Shown piece by piece: positions 19,081-28,631 of a stretch of 52,702 nucleotides of DNA. Position numbers and translations under genes: made by a program. The notes below the pieces were generated by a model. That model had not been told where the DNA came from and searched no databases. It was given only the letters and a program-made list of their open reading frames with translations. The stretch is from assembly GCA_030427925.1 (NCBI GenBank), contig JAUICJ010000020.1, positions 1-52,702 of the forward strand, in the 5' to 3' direction. Source of the DNA: Bacteroidia bacterium (GTDB lineage: Bacteria; Bacteroidota; Bacteroidia; Flavobacteriales_D; Sanyastnellaceae). Numbering within the stretch: position 1 is the first letter of the stretch; every line of letters starts with the position of its first letter.

Positions 19081-21338
19081 TTGCGATTTCGGGTGCGGCG
19101 GTCCTCCTGTGGTGGTGGTTTTCCGTGCCCGCGACCTTGTTCGATGTGCCGCATTCCACGGTGCTCGAATCGCGGGAGGGGCAGTTGCTGGGTGCTCGGA
19201 TTGCGGCGGATGGCCAGTGGCGTTTCCCGCGGGTGGACAGCGTTTCGACGAAGTTCCGGCAGGCCATTCTGGCGTTTGAGGACGAGCGGTTTGAGTGGCA
19301 TCCGGGGGTGGATCCCGTGGCGTTGGCGCGCGCGGTGTACCTGAACGTGACTCGGGGCGAAGTGGTTTCTGGCGCGTCGACGCTGACGATGCAGGTGGTG
19401 CGTTTGTCCCGGAGCAATCCGCCCCGGACGTACGTTGAGAAGCTGACCGAAATGTTCCGGGCGGTCCGCTTGGAGGTGCGCCATTCGAAGGAGGAAATCC
19501 TCGCGTTGTATGCGGCGCACGCGCCGTTTGGGGGGAACGTGGTGGGGCTTGAGGCGGCGAGTTGGCGGTACTTTGGTCGGGGGAGTTGGGATTTGTCCTG
19601 GGCAGAGAGCGCGGCCCTTGCGGTGCTTCCGAATGCTCCGAGCACCATCCTGCCGGGGCGGTCTGACGCTGCATTTCTAGCGAAACGCAACCGGTTGCTG
19701 GACAAGCTGCTCGGTCGGGGGGTGCTCGATTCCACGGAGTGGCACCTCGCTCGCCTGGAGCCGCTCCCGCGGGAACCCCTTGCCCTGCCGCAACGGGCGC
19801 CGCACGCGCTCGATCGGCTCGTGGCGGAGCGTCCAGGGGAGCGCGTGCAATCCACCCTTGCGGCGGTCTGGCAACGGGACGTGCAGCACATCGTGGACCA
19901 GCACGTGCGCGCCTCGACGGGCAACGAAGTGCACAATGCCGCTGCGATGGTGGTGGATTTGCAGTCTGGTGAGGTGCCTGTTTACGTAGGCAACGCCTCG
20001 ATGCCTGGCGTCCCGGGTGGGGCCATCGACATGTTGCGGGTTCCCCGTTCAACGGGCAGCATCTTGAAGCCGTTTTTATTCGCCTCGGCATTCGAGGAAG
20101 GCAGGCTGGGGCCGAAGTCCTTGGTTCCGGATGTGCCGACCCGCATCGGAAACTACACGCCGCGCAATTTCGACCGGACTTACCGCGGCGCGGTGACGGT
20201 GGAGGCGGCGCTTCGGAGTTCGCTCAACATCCCTGCGGTCCACGTCCTTCGCGAAGTCGGTTTGAAGCGCTTCCACCATCAACTGCGGAGTTTGGGCTTC
20301 ACGGATCTGCGCGAGGACGCGGACCATTATGGGCTGGCACTCATCCTCGGCGGTGGCGAGGTCCGTCCGCTGCAGGTGGCGAGAACGTACGCGAATTGGT
20401 TGAAGCCGCTTTGTCCGGAATTGCCGGGGCTGCGAACGATTTTCGGAGAGCCGATCCGAGCGTCGGAAGGAGCCATGGAGGGAGAAGCGGTCTTCGAAGC
20501 GCTCGAGGTGATGACCACGCTGGTGCGCCCGCGGGCTTGGGAACATTGGCGGCCTTGGCGGCGTGTGGCTTGGAAGACGGGGACGAGTTTTGGCCACCGC
20601 GATGCGTGGGCCGTGGGGACGGACGGGCGGTGGCTGGTCGTGGTGTGGACGGGGAACGCGGACAACGAGGGGCGGCCGGGGTTGATCGGGGTGGAATCTT
20701 CGGCCCCGTTGTTTTTCGAGGTGATGAACGCGTTACCAGACGGGGCGTTTTTCGAACGCCAAACCGCAGCCGCCCAAGCCGAGGTCTGCGCGCAATCGGG
20801 ATTCAAGGCGGGGCCGCACTGCGCCCGTTCCGAGGTTCAGCTCACGCCACCCAATGGCTTGCGCTCGTGCGCGCTCTGCCAACCGATTTGGCTCAACGAT
20901 CGGGGCGAGCGCGTGATGAAGTCGTGCGCTCCCGATGCCCGCGATACGACGTGGCTCATCTTGCCGGCTTCGCAGCAGTGGTATTATCGCCAGCAAGGAG
21001 GACCCTTGCCTTCGCCGCCGGCGTGGAATCCGTCGTGCCGGTCGGGGCACCAGGAGGCTGCGATGGAGTGGCTCTACCCGCAATGGGGTGAGGTGATCCA
21101 GCGGACGCGGGATTGGGATGGGCGCCTCGGCGGCGTGGTGTTGGAGGTCGGTCACCGGGAGGTGGAAAGCACGGTGTTTTGGTACGAGGACGACCGGTTT
21201 TTGGGCCAAACCTCGCCCCCGCATCAATTGGAAGTGCCCCTCGCACCCGGTCCGCACCGGCTGCATGCGCTCGACGGCCAAGGCAACCGCATCGAAGTGG
21301 AAATCACCGTTTCGCCGCCGGCAGCCCTCGCTGAATGA
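19056..21338 (+). CDS. pbpC: Penicillin-binding protein 1C (bifunctional transglycosylase/transpeptidase)
   Basis: A 760-residue peptidoglycan synthase. A membrane anchor (residues 8-24) is followed by the GT51 transglycosylase: EDERFEWHPG (catalytic E75) and GASTLTMQ (106-113). The transpeptidase has SILK (S335-K338), SLN (389-391) and KTG (507-509). The C-terminal 100 residues match the beta-sandwich typical of PBP1C, with a short cysteine-rich stretch (RSCALCQPIW) before it. It starts inside the macroglobulin gene, so the pair is co-translated. Confidence 0.95.
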   Translation: MGRRSRKLIAISGAAVLLWWWFSVPATLFDVPHSTVLESREGQLLGARIAADGQWRFPRVDSVSTKFRQAILAFEDERFEWHPGVDPVALARAVYLNVTRGEVVSGASTLTMQVVRLSRSNPPRTYVEKLTEMFRAVRLEVRHSKEEILALYAAHAPFGGNVVGLEAASWRYFGRGSWDLSWAESAALAVLPNAPSTILPGRSDAAFLAKRNRLLDKLLGRGVLDSTEWHLARLEPLPREPLALPQRAPHALDRLVAERPGERVQSTLAAVWQRDVQHIVDQHVRASTGNEVHNAAAMVVDLQSGEVPVYVGNASMPGVPGGAIDMLRVPRSTGSILKPFLFASAFEEGRLGPKSLVPDVPTRIGNYTPRNFDRTYRGAVTVEAALRSSLNIPAVHVLREVGLKRFHHQLRSLGFTDLREDADHYGLALILGGGEVRPLQVARTYANWLKPLCPELPGLRTIFGEPIRASEGAMEGEAVFEALEVMTTLVRPRAWEHWRPWRRVAWKTGTSFGHRDAWAVGTDGRWLVVVWTGNADNEGRPGLIGVESSAPLFFEVMNALPDGAFFERQTAAAQAEVCAQSGFKAGPHCARSEVQLTPPNGLRSCALCQPIWLNDRGERVMKSCAPDARDTTWLILPASQQWYYRQQGGPLPSPPAWNPSCRSGHQEAAMEWLYPQWGEVIQRTRDWDGRLGGVVLEVGHREVESTVFWYEDDRFLGQTSPPHQLEVPLAPGPHRLHALDGQGNRIEVEITVSPPAALAE

Positions 21339-21383
21339 TTTTTTTAACTAAGTTGCCGTGTTTCATTTACCATTCATCGCATC

Positions 21384-21737
21384 ATGAACGAATCCAGCGT
21401 CATCCTCGGATCCATGTTGATCTACCTCCCCATTTTTGTCTTGCTGCTCGCCGCGCATTGGAAGGTTTATCAGAAAGCCGGGAAGCCCGGGTGGGCGTGC
21501 ATTGTGCCCATTTACAACTTGATCGTGCTGTGCGACATCATTGAGAAGCCCAGGTGGTGGGTTTGGCTCATGATCCTTCCTTATGTGAACATCGTGTTTT
21601 TGATTTGGGCGTGGAATCGGTTGGCGCTGCGGTTTGGCAAGTCGGTGGGCTTCACGATCGGGATGTTTTTTCTGCCCTTCATTTTTTGGCCCATCCTCGG
21701 CTTCGGATCGAGCACGTACACGCCCTTGGGCGAGTGA
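21384..21737 (+). CDS. DUF5684-like small membrane protein
   Basis: A 117-residue inner-membrane protein with three or four helices (about 8-26, 43-52, 58-77, 86-107). The sequence AGKPGWACIVPIYNLIVLCDIIEKPRWW is split by charged turns and is typical of the DUF5684 family of unknown function, sometimes annotated as signal-peptidase-like although no catalytic residues are present. It stands alone, 45 bases after pbpC, and converges with the phosphopantetheinyl transferase gene with only four bases between the stops. Confidence 0.75.
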   Translation: MNESSVILGSMLIYLPIFVLLLAAHWKVYQKAGKPGWACIVPIYNLIVLCDIIEKPRWWVWLMILPYVNIVFLIWAWNRLALRFGKSVGFTIGMFFLPFIFWPILGFGSSTYTPLGE

Positions 21738-21741
21738 TGCG

Positions 21742-22365
21742 TCAGGGGAGTGGGCCGAGGGCGATGCCGAATTCGCCGGCGAGTTGCGCGATGTAAAACG
21801 AGTGCGTGTTCTGCTGAATGCGCACGGGGATTTGGCCTCCACGTCGGTACTCCGCGGCGGGCAGCAGCTCGAGCACCTCGATGCCGCCCAGGTAGTCCAA
21901 ATCCGGTCCGAGCGCTTTCCATGCGGCCTCCTTCACATTCCAAATCGCACACCGCCGCCATTCGGACTCCGCTTCGGTGCCCACAAGCGCGCGCTCGGCG
22001 TCGCTGAATACCCGCGGCGCCACGCGCTCAAGTTGCGGACGCGGCGTCTCCATGTCCAAGCCCACAGGCGCCGATCCGATGGCAACCCCTGCCCACGTGA
22101 CCCCGTGGGCATCCTGGGCGTGGCTGATGGACAAGGCAGCGTTCGGCAGCAGCGGTCCGCCGTAGCGGTCATGGGTCACGGGTTCCTCCACGCCGAGGCG
22201 GTGCAATGCGGCGTCCACGGCAGCGTGTTCGAGGCGGCGCATGGCGTTCAGTTCGTTGATGTTCCGTTCCGGAAACCGGCGTTGCACCGCGGACCAGTCG
22301 ATCGCGTCCGGCACGCTTGAAAAAGCGCACGCGTAGCCAGGAGGAAGGGAGCTGGGCAACTTCAC
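21742..22365 (-). CDS. 4'-phosphopantetheinyl transferase superfamily protein
   Basis: A 207-residue enzyme expected to move the phosphopantetheine arm of CoA to a serine of a carrier protein. The magnesium-binding motif VGLDMETPR and the downstream WNVKEAAWKALG are both present, preceded by LSISHA. The length and two-half layout suggest the Sfp/EntD-like class rather than the short AcpS. It starts with GTG at 22365. No polyketide or peptide synthetase gene is in the window, so the partner could be the fatty-acid carrier protein or something elsewhere. Confidence 0.88.
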   Translation of the reverse strand: MKLPSSLPPGYACAFSSVPDAIDWSAVQRRFPERNINELNAMRRLEHAAVDAALHRLGVEEPVTHDRYGGPLLPNAALSISHAQDAHGVTWAGVAIGSAPVGLDMETPRPQLERVAPRVFSDAERALVGTEAESEWRRCAIWNVKEAAWKALGPDLDYLGGIEVLELLPAAEYRRGGQIPVRIQQNTHSFYIAQLAGEFGIALGPLP

Positions 22366-22419
22366 GGACGGAAGTTAAGTCCGCTCCCCGTGAACCCTGA
22401 CAGGTCGCGCCTTGTTCCT

Positions 22420-22427
22420 TACCTTTG
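22420..22427 (+). promoter_or_regulatory. -7 promoter box of ahcY
   Basis: TACCTTTG is an exact TAnnTTTG match, 32 bases before the ATG. A CTG 20 bases upstream stands where TTG is expected. The predicted leader is about 25 bases, too short for a riboswitch. Confidence 0.55.
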
Positions 22428-22459
22428 TGACGTCTTTTTTCATTCGAAATCAACGAACA

Positions 22460-23779
<1,320 letters not shown>

Positions 23780-23800
23780 TTGCGGAAAGACGGAATGCAC

Positions 23801-23837
23801 AACGGGCCGCTCCTTCATTGGGGCGGCCCGTTTTTTT
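23801..23837. terminator. Shared terminator between ahcY and the convergent Rieske-like gene
   Basis: AACGGGCCGC (23801-23810) pairs with GCGGCCCGTT (23823-23832), followed by a T-tract. The stop codon of the minus-strand gene sits right at its edge, so it mainly serves ahcY. Confidence 0.85.
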
Positions 23838-24249
23838 AATTGTAGACGCGGAGGACGGGAGGGGTCCAACTCGTGTAGTAGCGGTGGAGCGGGATGGTGG
23901 CGGGGCCGTTCATGACGGAACCGTCGATGATGAGCCACTGCGAGTCGCTGCACGGGTCTTCGAGGAAGAGGCCGTCGTCGCTGACGGTCACGGCACAGCC
24001 TTCGGGGATGTCGTAGGTCGCGTGGCGGTCGAGCGCGACGAATTGGTCGTCGGTGTAGCGGTAGACCACGATGCCCTTCGAGCCGCCGGTCAGCAGGACG
24101 TGGCCGGTGGGCACGTTGAGGGTTTGGTAAGCCGGCAGGTCGAGGTTGATGTCGAAGTCCACGGGCACGTAGGGAATGTCTTGCTGGAGGGAATCGCATT
24201 TGGCCTGCAAGAGGAGCGGGGCCAAAACCAGCCACCAAATTTTACGCAT
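23836..24249 (-). CDS. Rieske-like exported protein with degenerate cluster ligands
   Basis: A 137-residue protein with a signal peptide (MRKIWWLVLAPLLLQAKC; the Cys could be lipidated, although the residue before it is atypical). The rest follows the layout of small Bacteroidota Rieske-fold proteins: ALDRHATYDIPEGC where the first Cys-x-His pair would sit, then EDPCSDSQWLIIDGS and GPATIPLHRYY where the second box ends. The two Cys and two His needed for a [2Fe-2S] cluster are not all in place, so it probably keeps the fold without the cluster. ATG 24249 overlaps tsaB by eight bases; a TTG start at 24264 is less likely. Assignment is by motif order and is tentative. Confidence 0.5.
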   Translation of the reverse strand: MRKIWWLVLAPLLLQAKCDSLQQDIPYVPVDFDINLDLPAYQTLNVPTGHVLLTGGSKGIVVYRYTDDQFVALDRHATYDIPEGCAVTVSDDGLFLEDPCSDSQWLIIDGSVMNGPATIPLHRYYTSWTPPVLRVYN

Positions 24250-24967
24250 GGGAAGGCGGATCAAGGGCGGCCGCGCGCAATCCCAGCGGATCCTTCGGCG
24301 CGCCCGCCTGAAATTCTTTCAAATACCGGGGCTCAAAGTAGGCCAAATCCACCGGCTCCGCGCGCTCCAACAGCGCCCCCGCCCGCGCGGCATCCGGCTC
24401 GCACGCGATGAACGTGGCGTCCGTCCGCAAGCGGAGCGCCTCCACCTTCGCGGCCGCATCCCCGATGCACACGAGCACCGGCGCCTCCAGCCCCGAACCC
24501 GCCGGCACCGCCTCCCGCAAGTCCACTGCCGCCGCCGACCCCTCCGCGGTCCACACCCCGTTCGTCACCCGGAACGGCCGCACGTACACCTCCAACCGCC
24601 GCGCATCCAACACCGGCCAAACCGCCACATCGTCCCCCACCAAGTCCACCCCGTGCGCCAGCAATTCCAGCGTGTCCAGCGCGAGCAACGGAATGCCGAG
24701 CGCATGGCACAATCCCTTCGCCGTCGAGACCCCGATGCGCAGGCCGGTGTAGGAACCCGGACCCGCCGAAACCGCCACGGCTTCCAGCGACTGCGGGGTC
24801 CAACCAGCATCGGCGACCACCGCGTCCACGAGGGGCATCAACCGCTCGGCATGGAGGTGCCGCGTGTCGTCGCGCTCCGCCCGCTGGGCGACGCATTCCG
24901 TCCCCACGAAAGCCGCCACCGAGCACCGCTTCGTACTCGTTTCAATGACGAGAACCCGCCGGCTCAT
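24242..24967 (-). CDS. tsaB: tRNA threonylcarbamoyladenosine biosynthesis protein TsaB
   Basis: A 241-residue actin/Hsp70-fold protein that with TsaD and TsaE installs the universal t6A37 modification on ANN-decoding tRNAs. VLVIETSTK at the N terminus and AGPGSYTGLRIG are diagnostic. It lacks the metal-binding histidines of TsaD, as expected for TsaB. The start overlaps the adaptor gene by four bases (ATGA), so this essential housekeeping gene is carried on an efflux transcript. Confidence 0.93.
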   Translation of the reverse strand: MSRRVLVIETSTKRCSVAAFVGTECVAQRAERDDTRHLHAERLMPLVDAVVADAGWTPQSLEAVAVSAGPGSYTGLRIGVSTAKGLCHALGIPLLALDTLELLAHGVDLVGDDVAVWPVLDARRLEVYVRPFRVTNGVWTAEGSAAAVDLREAVPAGSGLEAPVLVCIGDAAAKVEALRLRTDATFIACEPDAARAGALLERAEPVDLAYFEPRYLKEFQAGAPKDPLGLRAAALDPPSHA

Positions 24968-26226
24968 TCCTCCTCTGCCGTGGCGGTGATGGCGTCGCCG
25001 TCCTCCAACTTGCGCGACACGTATTCATAAGGCCCTGTTACCACCGCATCGCCTTCTTCGAGACCGCTCAGCACATGGATGTAGCGGCTGTCCTGAATGC
25101 CGGTTTCGATGGGAACCCAAACCGCTTTCCCCTCGCGCTCAACGAACACCCCCAACTCCGATTCCGACTCCTTCGCCCGCGTCGTAACCGCCTGAATCGG
25201 AACGGAAAGCGCCGACTCCTCCTGCGCTGTCAACAAGTCCACCGTGGCGCTCATGCCCGGCCGGAAGGGCGAGTACGTGGAATCCCGCTCGCCCAACAGG
25301 TGCGCGTAACTCGCCTCCAACAAGCGCACCTTCACCGAAAAGTTCGTGACTTGGTCCATCGAAAAGCCCGTGGCCATTGCGTTCAAGGCCGTGTTGCCGA
25401 TTTCCGAAACTTCCCCATCGAAGACCTCCTTGAGGTAGGCGTCCACTTCGACTTCCGCCCGGTCGCCGAGGTTCACCCGAACGATGTCGCTCTCGTTGAC
25501 TTCGAGGTTGACCTCCATCGCCTGCAAGTCGCTGACCTTCATGATGACCTCACCAGCCATGAAGCCCGTTCCTTGCACGCTCTCGCCTTCCTCCTTGCTC
25601 AGCGCCGTGACCGTGCCCGATTGGGGGGCACGCAGCGTGGTGCGCGAGAGGTTGTCCCGGGCCTCTTGAACGGACGCTTCGGCACTGCTGATGGCGTATT
25701 CCGCGGACAAAACGCTTTGCTCCGCGGCCAGCCGGGTCGCCTTGGCGGTTTCGAAGTTCGCTTGACCGGAATCGTATTCGGCTTGGGAAACGACTTGGTC
25801 GTTGAAGAGCTGCTGGGTCCGGCTCCACGCGCGCTCGGCCGCGGCGAACTGGGCCTCGGCTTGGACGAGTTGCGCCCGGGCGCTCGCTAAGCTGGAGCGC
25901 ATCGAGTTCAGGCTTGCGGTGGCGCGGTTCAGGGCTGCTTCGTAGACGTCGGGGTTGATGACGCAGAGCAGGTCGCCCTTGCTCACGTAATCGCCTTCTT
26001 TGACGGGCAGGGACAGGATTTGGCCGCTGACTTCAGCCGTGATGTTCACCTCGACTTCCGGTTGGATTTTCCCCGAAGCGGAAACGCGCTCGATGAGGTC
26101 ACGGCGTTCCGTCTTTTCCGTGGTGACGGCGGTTTCTTCCGTGCGTGGACCCGCGATTTTTGCCACGACGATCAGCACCACGATGAGGGCGATGCCGAGG
26201 ATCCACAGGCGGTTTTTCTTGTTCAT
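24964..26226 (-). CDS. MacA-like periplasmic adaptor
   Basis: A 420-residue membrane fusion protein with an N-terminal anchor (about residues 6-24), a lipoyl half (IQPEVEVNITAEVSGQI), a long coiled-coil hairpin (about 100-200, rich in Ala, Glu and Gln), the second lipoyl half (TLRAPQSGTVTALSKEEGESV) and beta-barrel domains. The motifs are those of adaptors for MacB-type ABC exporters. A TolC-family gene lies six bases upstream, but no MacB gene follows: tsaB does. The ATPase partner must be elsewhere or a different transporter is used. Confidence 0.88.
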   Translation of the reverse strand: MNKKNRLWILGIALIVVLIVVAKIAGPRTEETAVTTEKTERRDLIERVSASGKIQPEVEVNITAEVSGQILSLPVKEGDYVSKGDLLCVINPDVYEAALNRATASLNSMRSSLASARAQLVQAEAQFAAAERAWSRTQQLFNDQVVSQAEYDSGQANFETAKATRLAAEQSVLSAEYAISSAEASVQEARDNLSRTTLRAPQSGTVTALSKEEGESVQGTGFMAGEVIMKVSDLQAMEVNLEVNESDIVRVNLGDRAEVEVDAYLKEVFDGEVSEIGNTALNAMATGFSMDQVTNFSVKVRLLEASYAHLLGERDSTYSPFRPGMSATVDLLTAQEESALSVPIQAVTTRAKESESELGVFVEREGKAVWVPIETGIQDSRYIHVLSGLEEGDAVVTGPYEYVSRKLEDGDAITATAEEE

Positions 26227-26232
26227 TTCGCG

Positions 26233-27687
26233 TTATCGGAAGGTGAGGGGTGCGCCGGAATAGAAGTCAAGGATGCGGCTCTTGAAGGCCAAATCATACA
26301 ACGCCCGCAACCGATTCACCCGCGCATTGTCCAGCCGGGCCCGCACGTCGGCGTAATCCAGTGCCGTGACCGTCCCCGCCTCGAAGCGGGTTTCCGCGTT
26401 GGCAAAGGCGAGTTCGGCGGCGCTCAAGGCCCGCTCTTGCGCGTCGAGCGTGCTCTTCGCGGCCAAGGCGTCGGCCCAAGCCTGTTCGACGGTTTGGGTC
26501 AACGACTGGCGGGCTTGCTCCAACCGGTAATCCGCCCGAAGCGATTCCACCTCCGCGCGTTTCATGTTCGACCGCACGCTGAACCCGTTGAATAGGGGCA
26601 CGCTGAGCGAGAAGAACAGGCTTTGGTTGCGGTTATCCCGCACCTGATCACCGAAGGCCACGGTCTCGAAATTCTCGTAGTACGTCTGTTCCGTCGTCAA
26701 GAGGAACGAAAGGGTGTCGTTGATGTTGACGGTGCCCAACGCGATTTCCTCGGTGATGGGGTTGCCGACCGGAGCCTGGCGCGCACCGGAATAGCCGGTT
26801 CCCATGGAATAACTCATGAACGCGCGCGGCATGCGGCCTGCGCCGGCAAGCCGTTCTCCGATGAGGGCGTCCTCAACGGCGTATTCGGCCGCTTTGATTT
26901 CGGGGAAGTTCGACAGGGCGTGTTGGACGGCCGCGTTCGGAGAGGCGGGCACCACGAGGCGCTCCAGGTCTTCGTCGGAAGGCCGAGCCACTTGGAATCC
27001 GCTGGCGGCGCTGCTCGGCAGTTGCAGCAGTTGGGTCAGGTTCAGTCGTGCGAGGTAAGCTGCGTTCTCGGTGGCCACCACATTGGCTTCGTCCCCTGCA
27101 AGTTGGGCTTGAACGTCCAGCAAGTCCGCTGGCGCGGCTGCACCGGCTTCCACCAGGCGTGCGACGCGCTCGACTTGGCGGGCGGAGGCTTGCCGGTTCA
27201 CGTCCGCTACCGTGATGAATTCGTCTTGGAACAGCACGTTCAGGTAGGCGGCCGCGATCGTCAAAGCCAGGTTGTTTCCCACTTGTTCGACGCCCACGTT
27301 CGCGCGCAGGGCCGAAAGCCTCGCGCGCTCAAGGTTCAAATGGTTCGTGAAGCCGTTGAACAGCACGACGCCAGAGGACAGGCCGAAGCTGTTCGAGCGG
27401 ATGCGGGCAGACGCGAATTGGTTGGTGAAGGGGTCAATGGTTTGGCCAAAATTGTAGCCGTGGGAAGCCGAGGCATTCAACGAAGGCAAGAACGCCCCAA
27501 GGGCCGCCTCCTCCCCAATGGCCGCCGAAACCTCGCCCAAACGCGCTTCCTGCAACGACAAGTTGTGCTCAAACGCGTGATCGATGCACCGCTGCAACGT
27601 CCACACTTCTTGAGCGTTGGCCCCTGCGCTTACGAGGACGGCCAAAGCCAGCGCCCACCAGCGCGGCGCCAAATGTTTCCATACCAT
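26233..27687 (-). CDS. TolC-family outer-membrane efflux channel
   Basis: A 484-residue outer-membrane protein with a signal peptide ending SAGANAQ and two OEP repeats. The first opens WTLQRCIDHAFEHNLSLQEA; SHGYNFGQTIDPFTNQFA is the pattern seen in the TolC homologues that pair with MacA/MacB in Bacteroidota. It is the first gene of the tolC-macA-tsaB-Rieske-like unit and carries its own -7 box just before the ATG. Confidence 0.92.
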   Translation of the reverse strand: MVWKHLAPRWWALALAVLVSAGANAQEVWTLQRCIDHAFEHNLSLQEARLGEVSAAIGEEAALGAFLPSLNASASHGYNFGQTIDPFTNQFASARIRSNSFGLSSGVVLFNGFTNHLNLERARLSALRANVGVEQVGNNLALTIAAAYLNVLFQDEFITVADVNRQASARQVERVARLVEAGAAAPADLLDVQAQLAGDEANVVATENAAYLARLNLTQLLQLPSSAASGFQVARPSDEDLERLVVPASPNAAVQHALSNFPEIKAAEYAVEDALIGERLAGAGRMPRAFMSYSMGTGYSGARQAPVGNPITEEIALGTVNINDTLSFLLTTEQTYYENFETVAFGDQVRDNRNQSLFFSLSVPLFNGFSVRSNMKRAEVESLRADYRLEQARQSLTQTVEQAWADALAAKSTLDAQERALSAAELAFANAETRFEAGTVTALDYADVRARLDNARVNRLRALYDLAFKSRILDFYSGAPLTFR

Positions 27688-27691
27688 GCAC

Positions 27692-27699
27692 CAAAGCTA
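27692..27699 (-). promoter_or_regulatory. -7 promoter box of the tolC-macA-tsaB unit
   Basis: TAGCTTTG on the minus strand is an exact TAnnTTTG match ending four bases before the ATG. The nearest TTG upstream is 27 bases away, too far for a normal -33 element. Confidence 0.55.
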
Positions 27700-27746
27700 C
27701 AAAACCCTGAGGCAGCGAATCCCCCACAAGTTCCCAAAACCTCCAC

Positions 27747-28361
27747 TCAAATCGCACGCACCTCCAAGGAAATCCGAGGCTCCTCCTCGTTGCTGCACCT
27801 CCCTTCCAGCGAGAGCCGGCCCGGCGCAATGCCCTCCGTGACGAGAAACTCCCAAACCGAGCGCGCCCGCTGCCTCCCCAACCGTTCGCATTCCAAGGCA
27901 TCCACGCCCTCCACTGAACAGGAAATGACGAGTTCCGACGAGGGATGCAGGTTCATGAATTGCACGAGGTATTCCAAGGTCAGCAACGAGTGGTAGTCCA
28001 AACGAAACGAGGCCTCCACGAACTGCACCCACGGCAGTTCCATCCGCAGTCCCGCTTTGAGCGGCGCGAGGGCGATGGTGTCGGTGCCCAGAAATGGCAC
28101 CTCAAATTCCGCTGAGTGCAACAGGAATTGGGGCTCCAAGACGAGGGCATGCACTTTCCCTTCCACGCCCGACGGCACCTCGTGGAAGGCGGCTTTTTCC
28201 GAACGGATTGGCTTTGGCCTGTCGGGAACCTCCAGCACCAATTCCGCCTCCACCGGCAAACGCTTTGCTGCATGAATGACGGCCCACCCCGACGCTCCCT
28301 GAGCGGCCGCCCACGATGCACCCAGTCCCCAATACATCAACACGAGTAGAAAACCGCGCAT
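27747..28361 (-). CDS. Exported protein with degenerate OmpA-like C-terminal domain
   Basis: A 204-residue protein with a signal peptide (about residues 1-20, ending WAAAQ). The N-terminal half is beta-rich. The last 90 residues follow the OmpA/MotB peptidoglycan-binding layout: YLVQFMNLHPSSELVIS, then RLGRQRARSVWEFLVTEGI and RLSLEG. The usual Asp and Arg that hold diaminopimelate are not clearly preserved, so wall binding is uncertain. It is the last minus-strand gene after the oxidase cluster, 33 bases below the CxxC membrane protein, and may belong to that transcript. Confidence 0.6.
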   Translation of the reverse strand: MRGFLLVLMYWGLGASWAAAQGASGWAVIHAAKRLPVEAELVLEVPDRPKPIRSEKAAFHEVPSGVEGKVHALVLEPQFLLHSAEFEVPFLGTDTIALAPLKAGLRMELPWVQFVEASFRLDYHSLLTLEYLVQFMNLHPSSELVISCSVEGVDALECERLGRQRARSVWEFLVTEGIAPGRLSLEGRCSNEEEPRISLEVRAI

Positions 28362-28394
28362 GGGCTGTCATACGCAGTTGCTGTTCCGAAGGTT

Positions 28395-28631
28395 TCAGGA
28401 GTTGTTCCGCGCCTTCTTGCGCCAAAAGAACACCACCCCCAAGGTGGCCAGCAGCGCGTACGGGATCGCCATCAAATACAAAATGCCCGCGTTGAGCCCG
28501 CGCCCCAAGCCCCCATCCGCAGCGCTGTCTTCCGCTACGGCTTTGCACATCACGCACTGTGCCTCCACGTCTCCGGGAAACATGCCCCACAGGACCAGGC
28601 CTGCCATCAACCAAGCGATTCGTTTCATCAT
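28395..28631 (-). CDS. Small CxxC membrane protein in the oxidase cluster
   Basis: A 78-residue protein. A signal peptide ends at DVEA, leaving a mature N terminus that starts QCVMCKAV, with a CxxC pair (C26, C29) as its second and fifth residues. A single membrane helix (about 48-70, YLMAIPYALLATLGVVFFW) and a basic tail RKKARNNS follow. The layout places the CxxC outside the inner membrane. The start ATGATG overlaps the DUF420 stop. I know no function; its position after SCO and DUF420 genes suggests a part in copper or haem handling for the oxidase. The open frame continues upstream, but that part overlaps the DUF420 gene. Confidence 0.7.
   Translation of the reverse strand: MMKRIAWLMAGLVLWGMFPGDVEAQCVMCKAVAEDSAADGGLGRGLNAGILYLMAIPYALLATLGVVFFWRKKARNNS

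Noticed and set aside
22366-22459. SAH riboswitch in front of ahcY
   Set aside because: The predicted leader is only about 25 bases, too short, and no pseudoknot pairing is visible.
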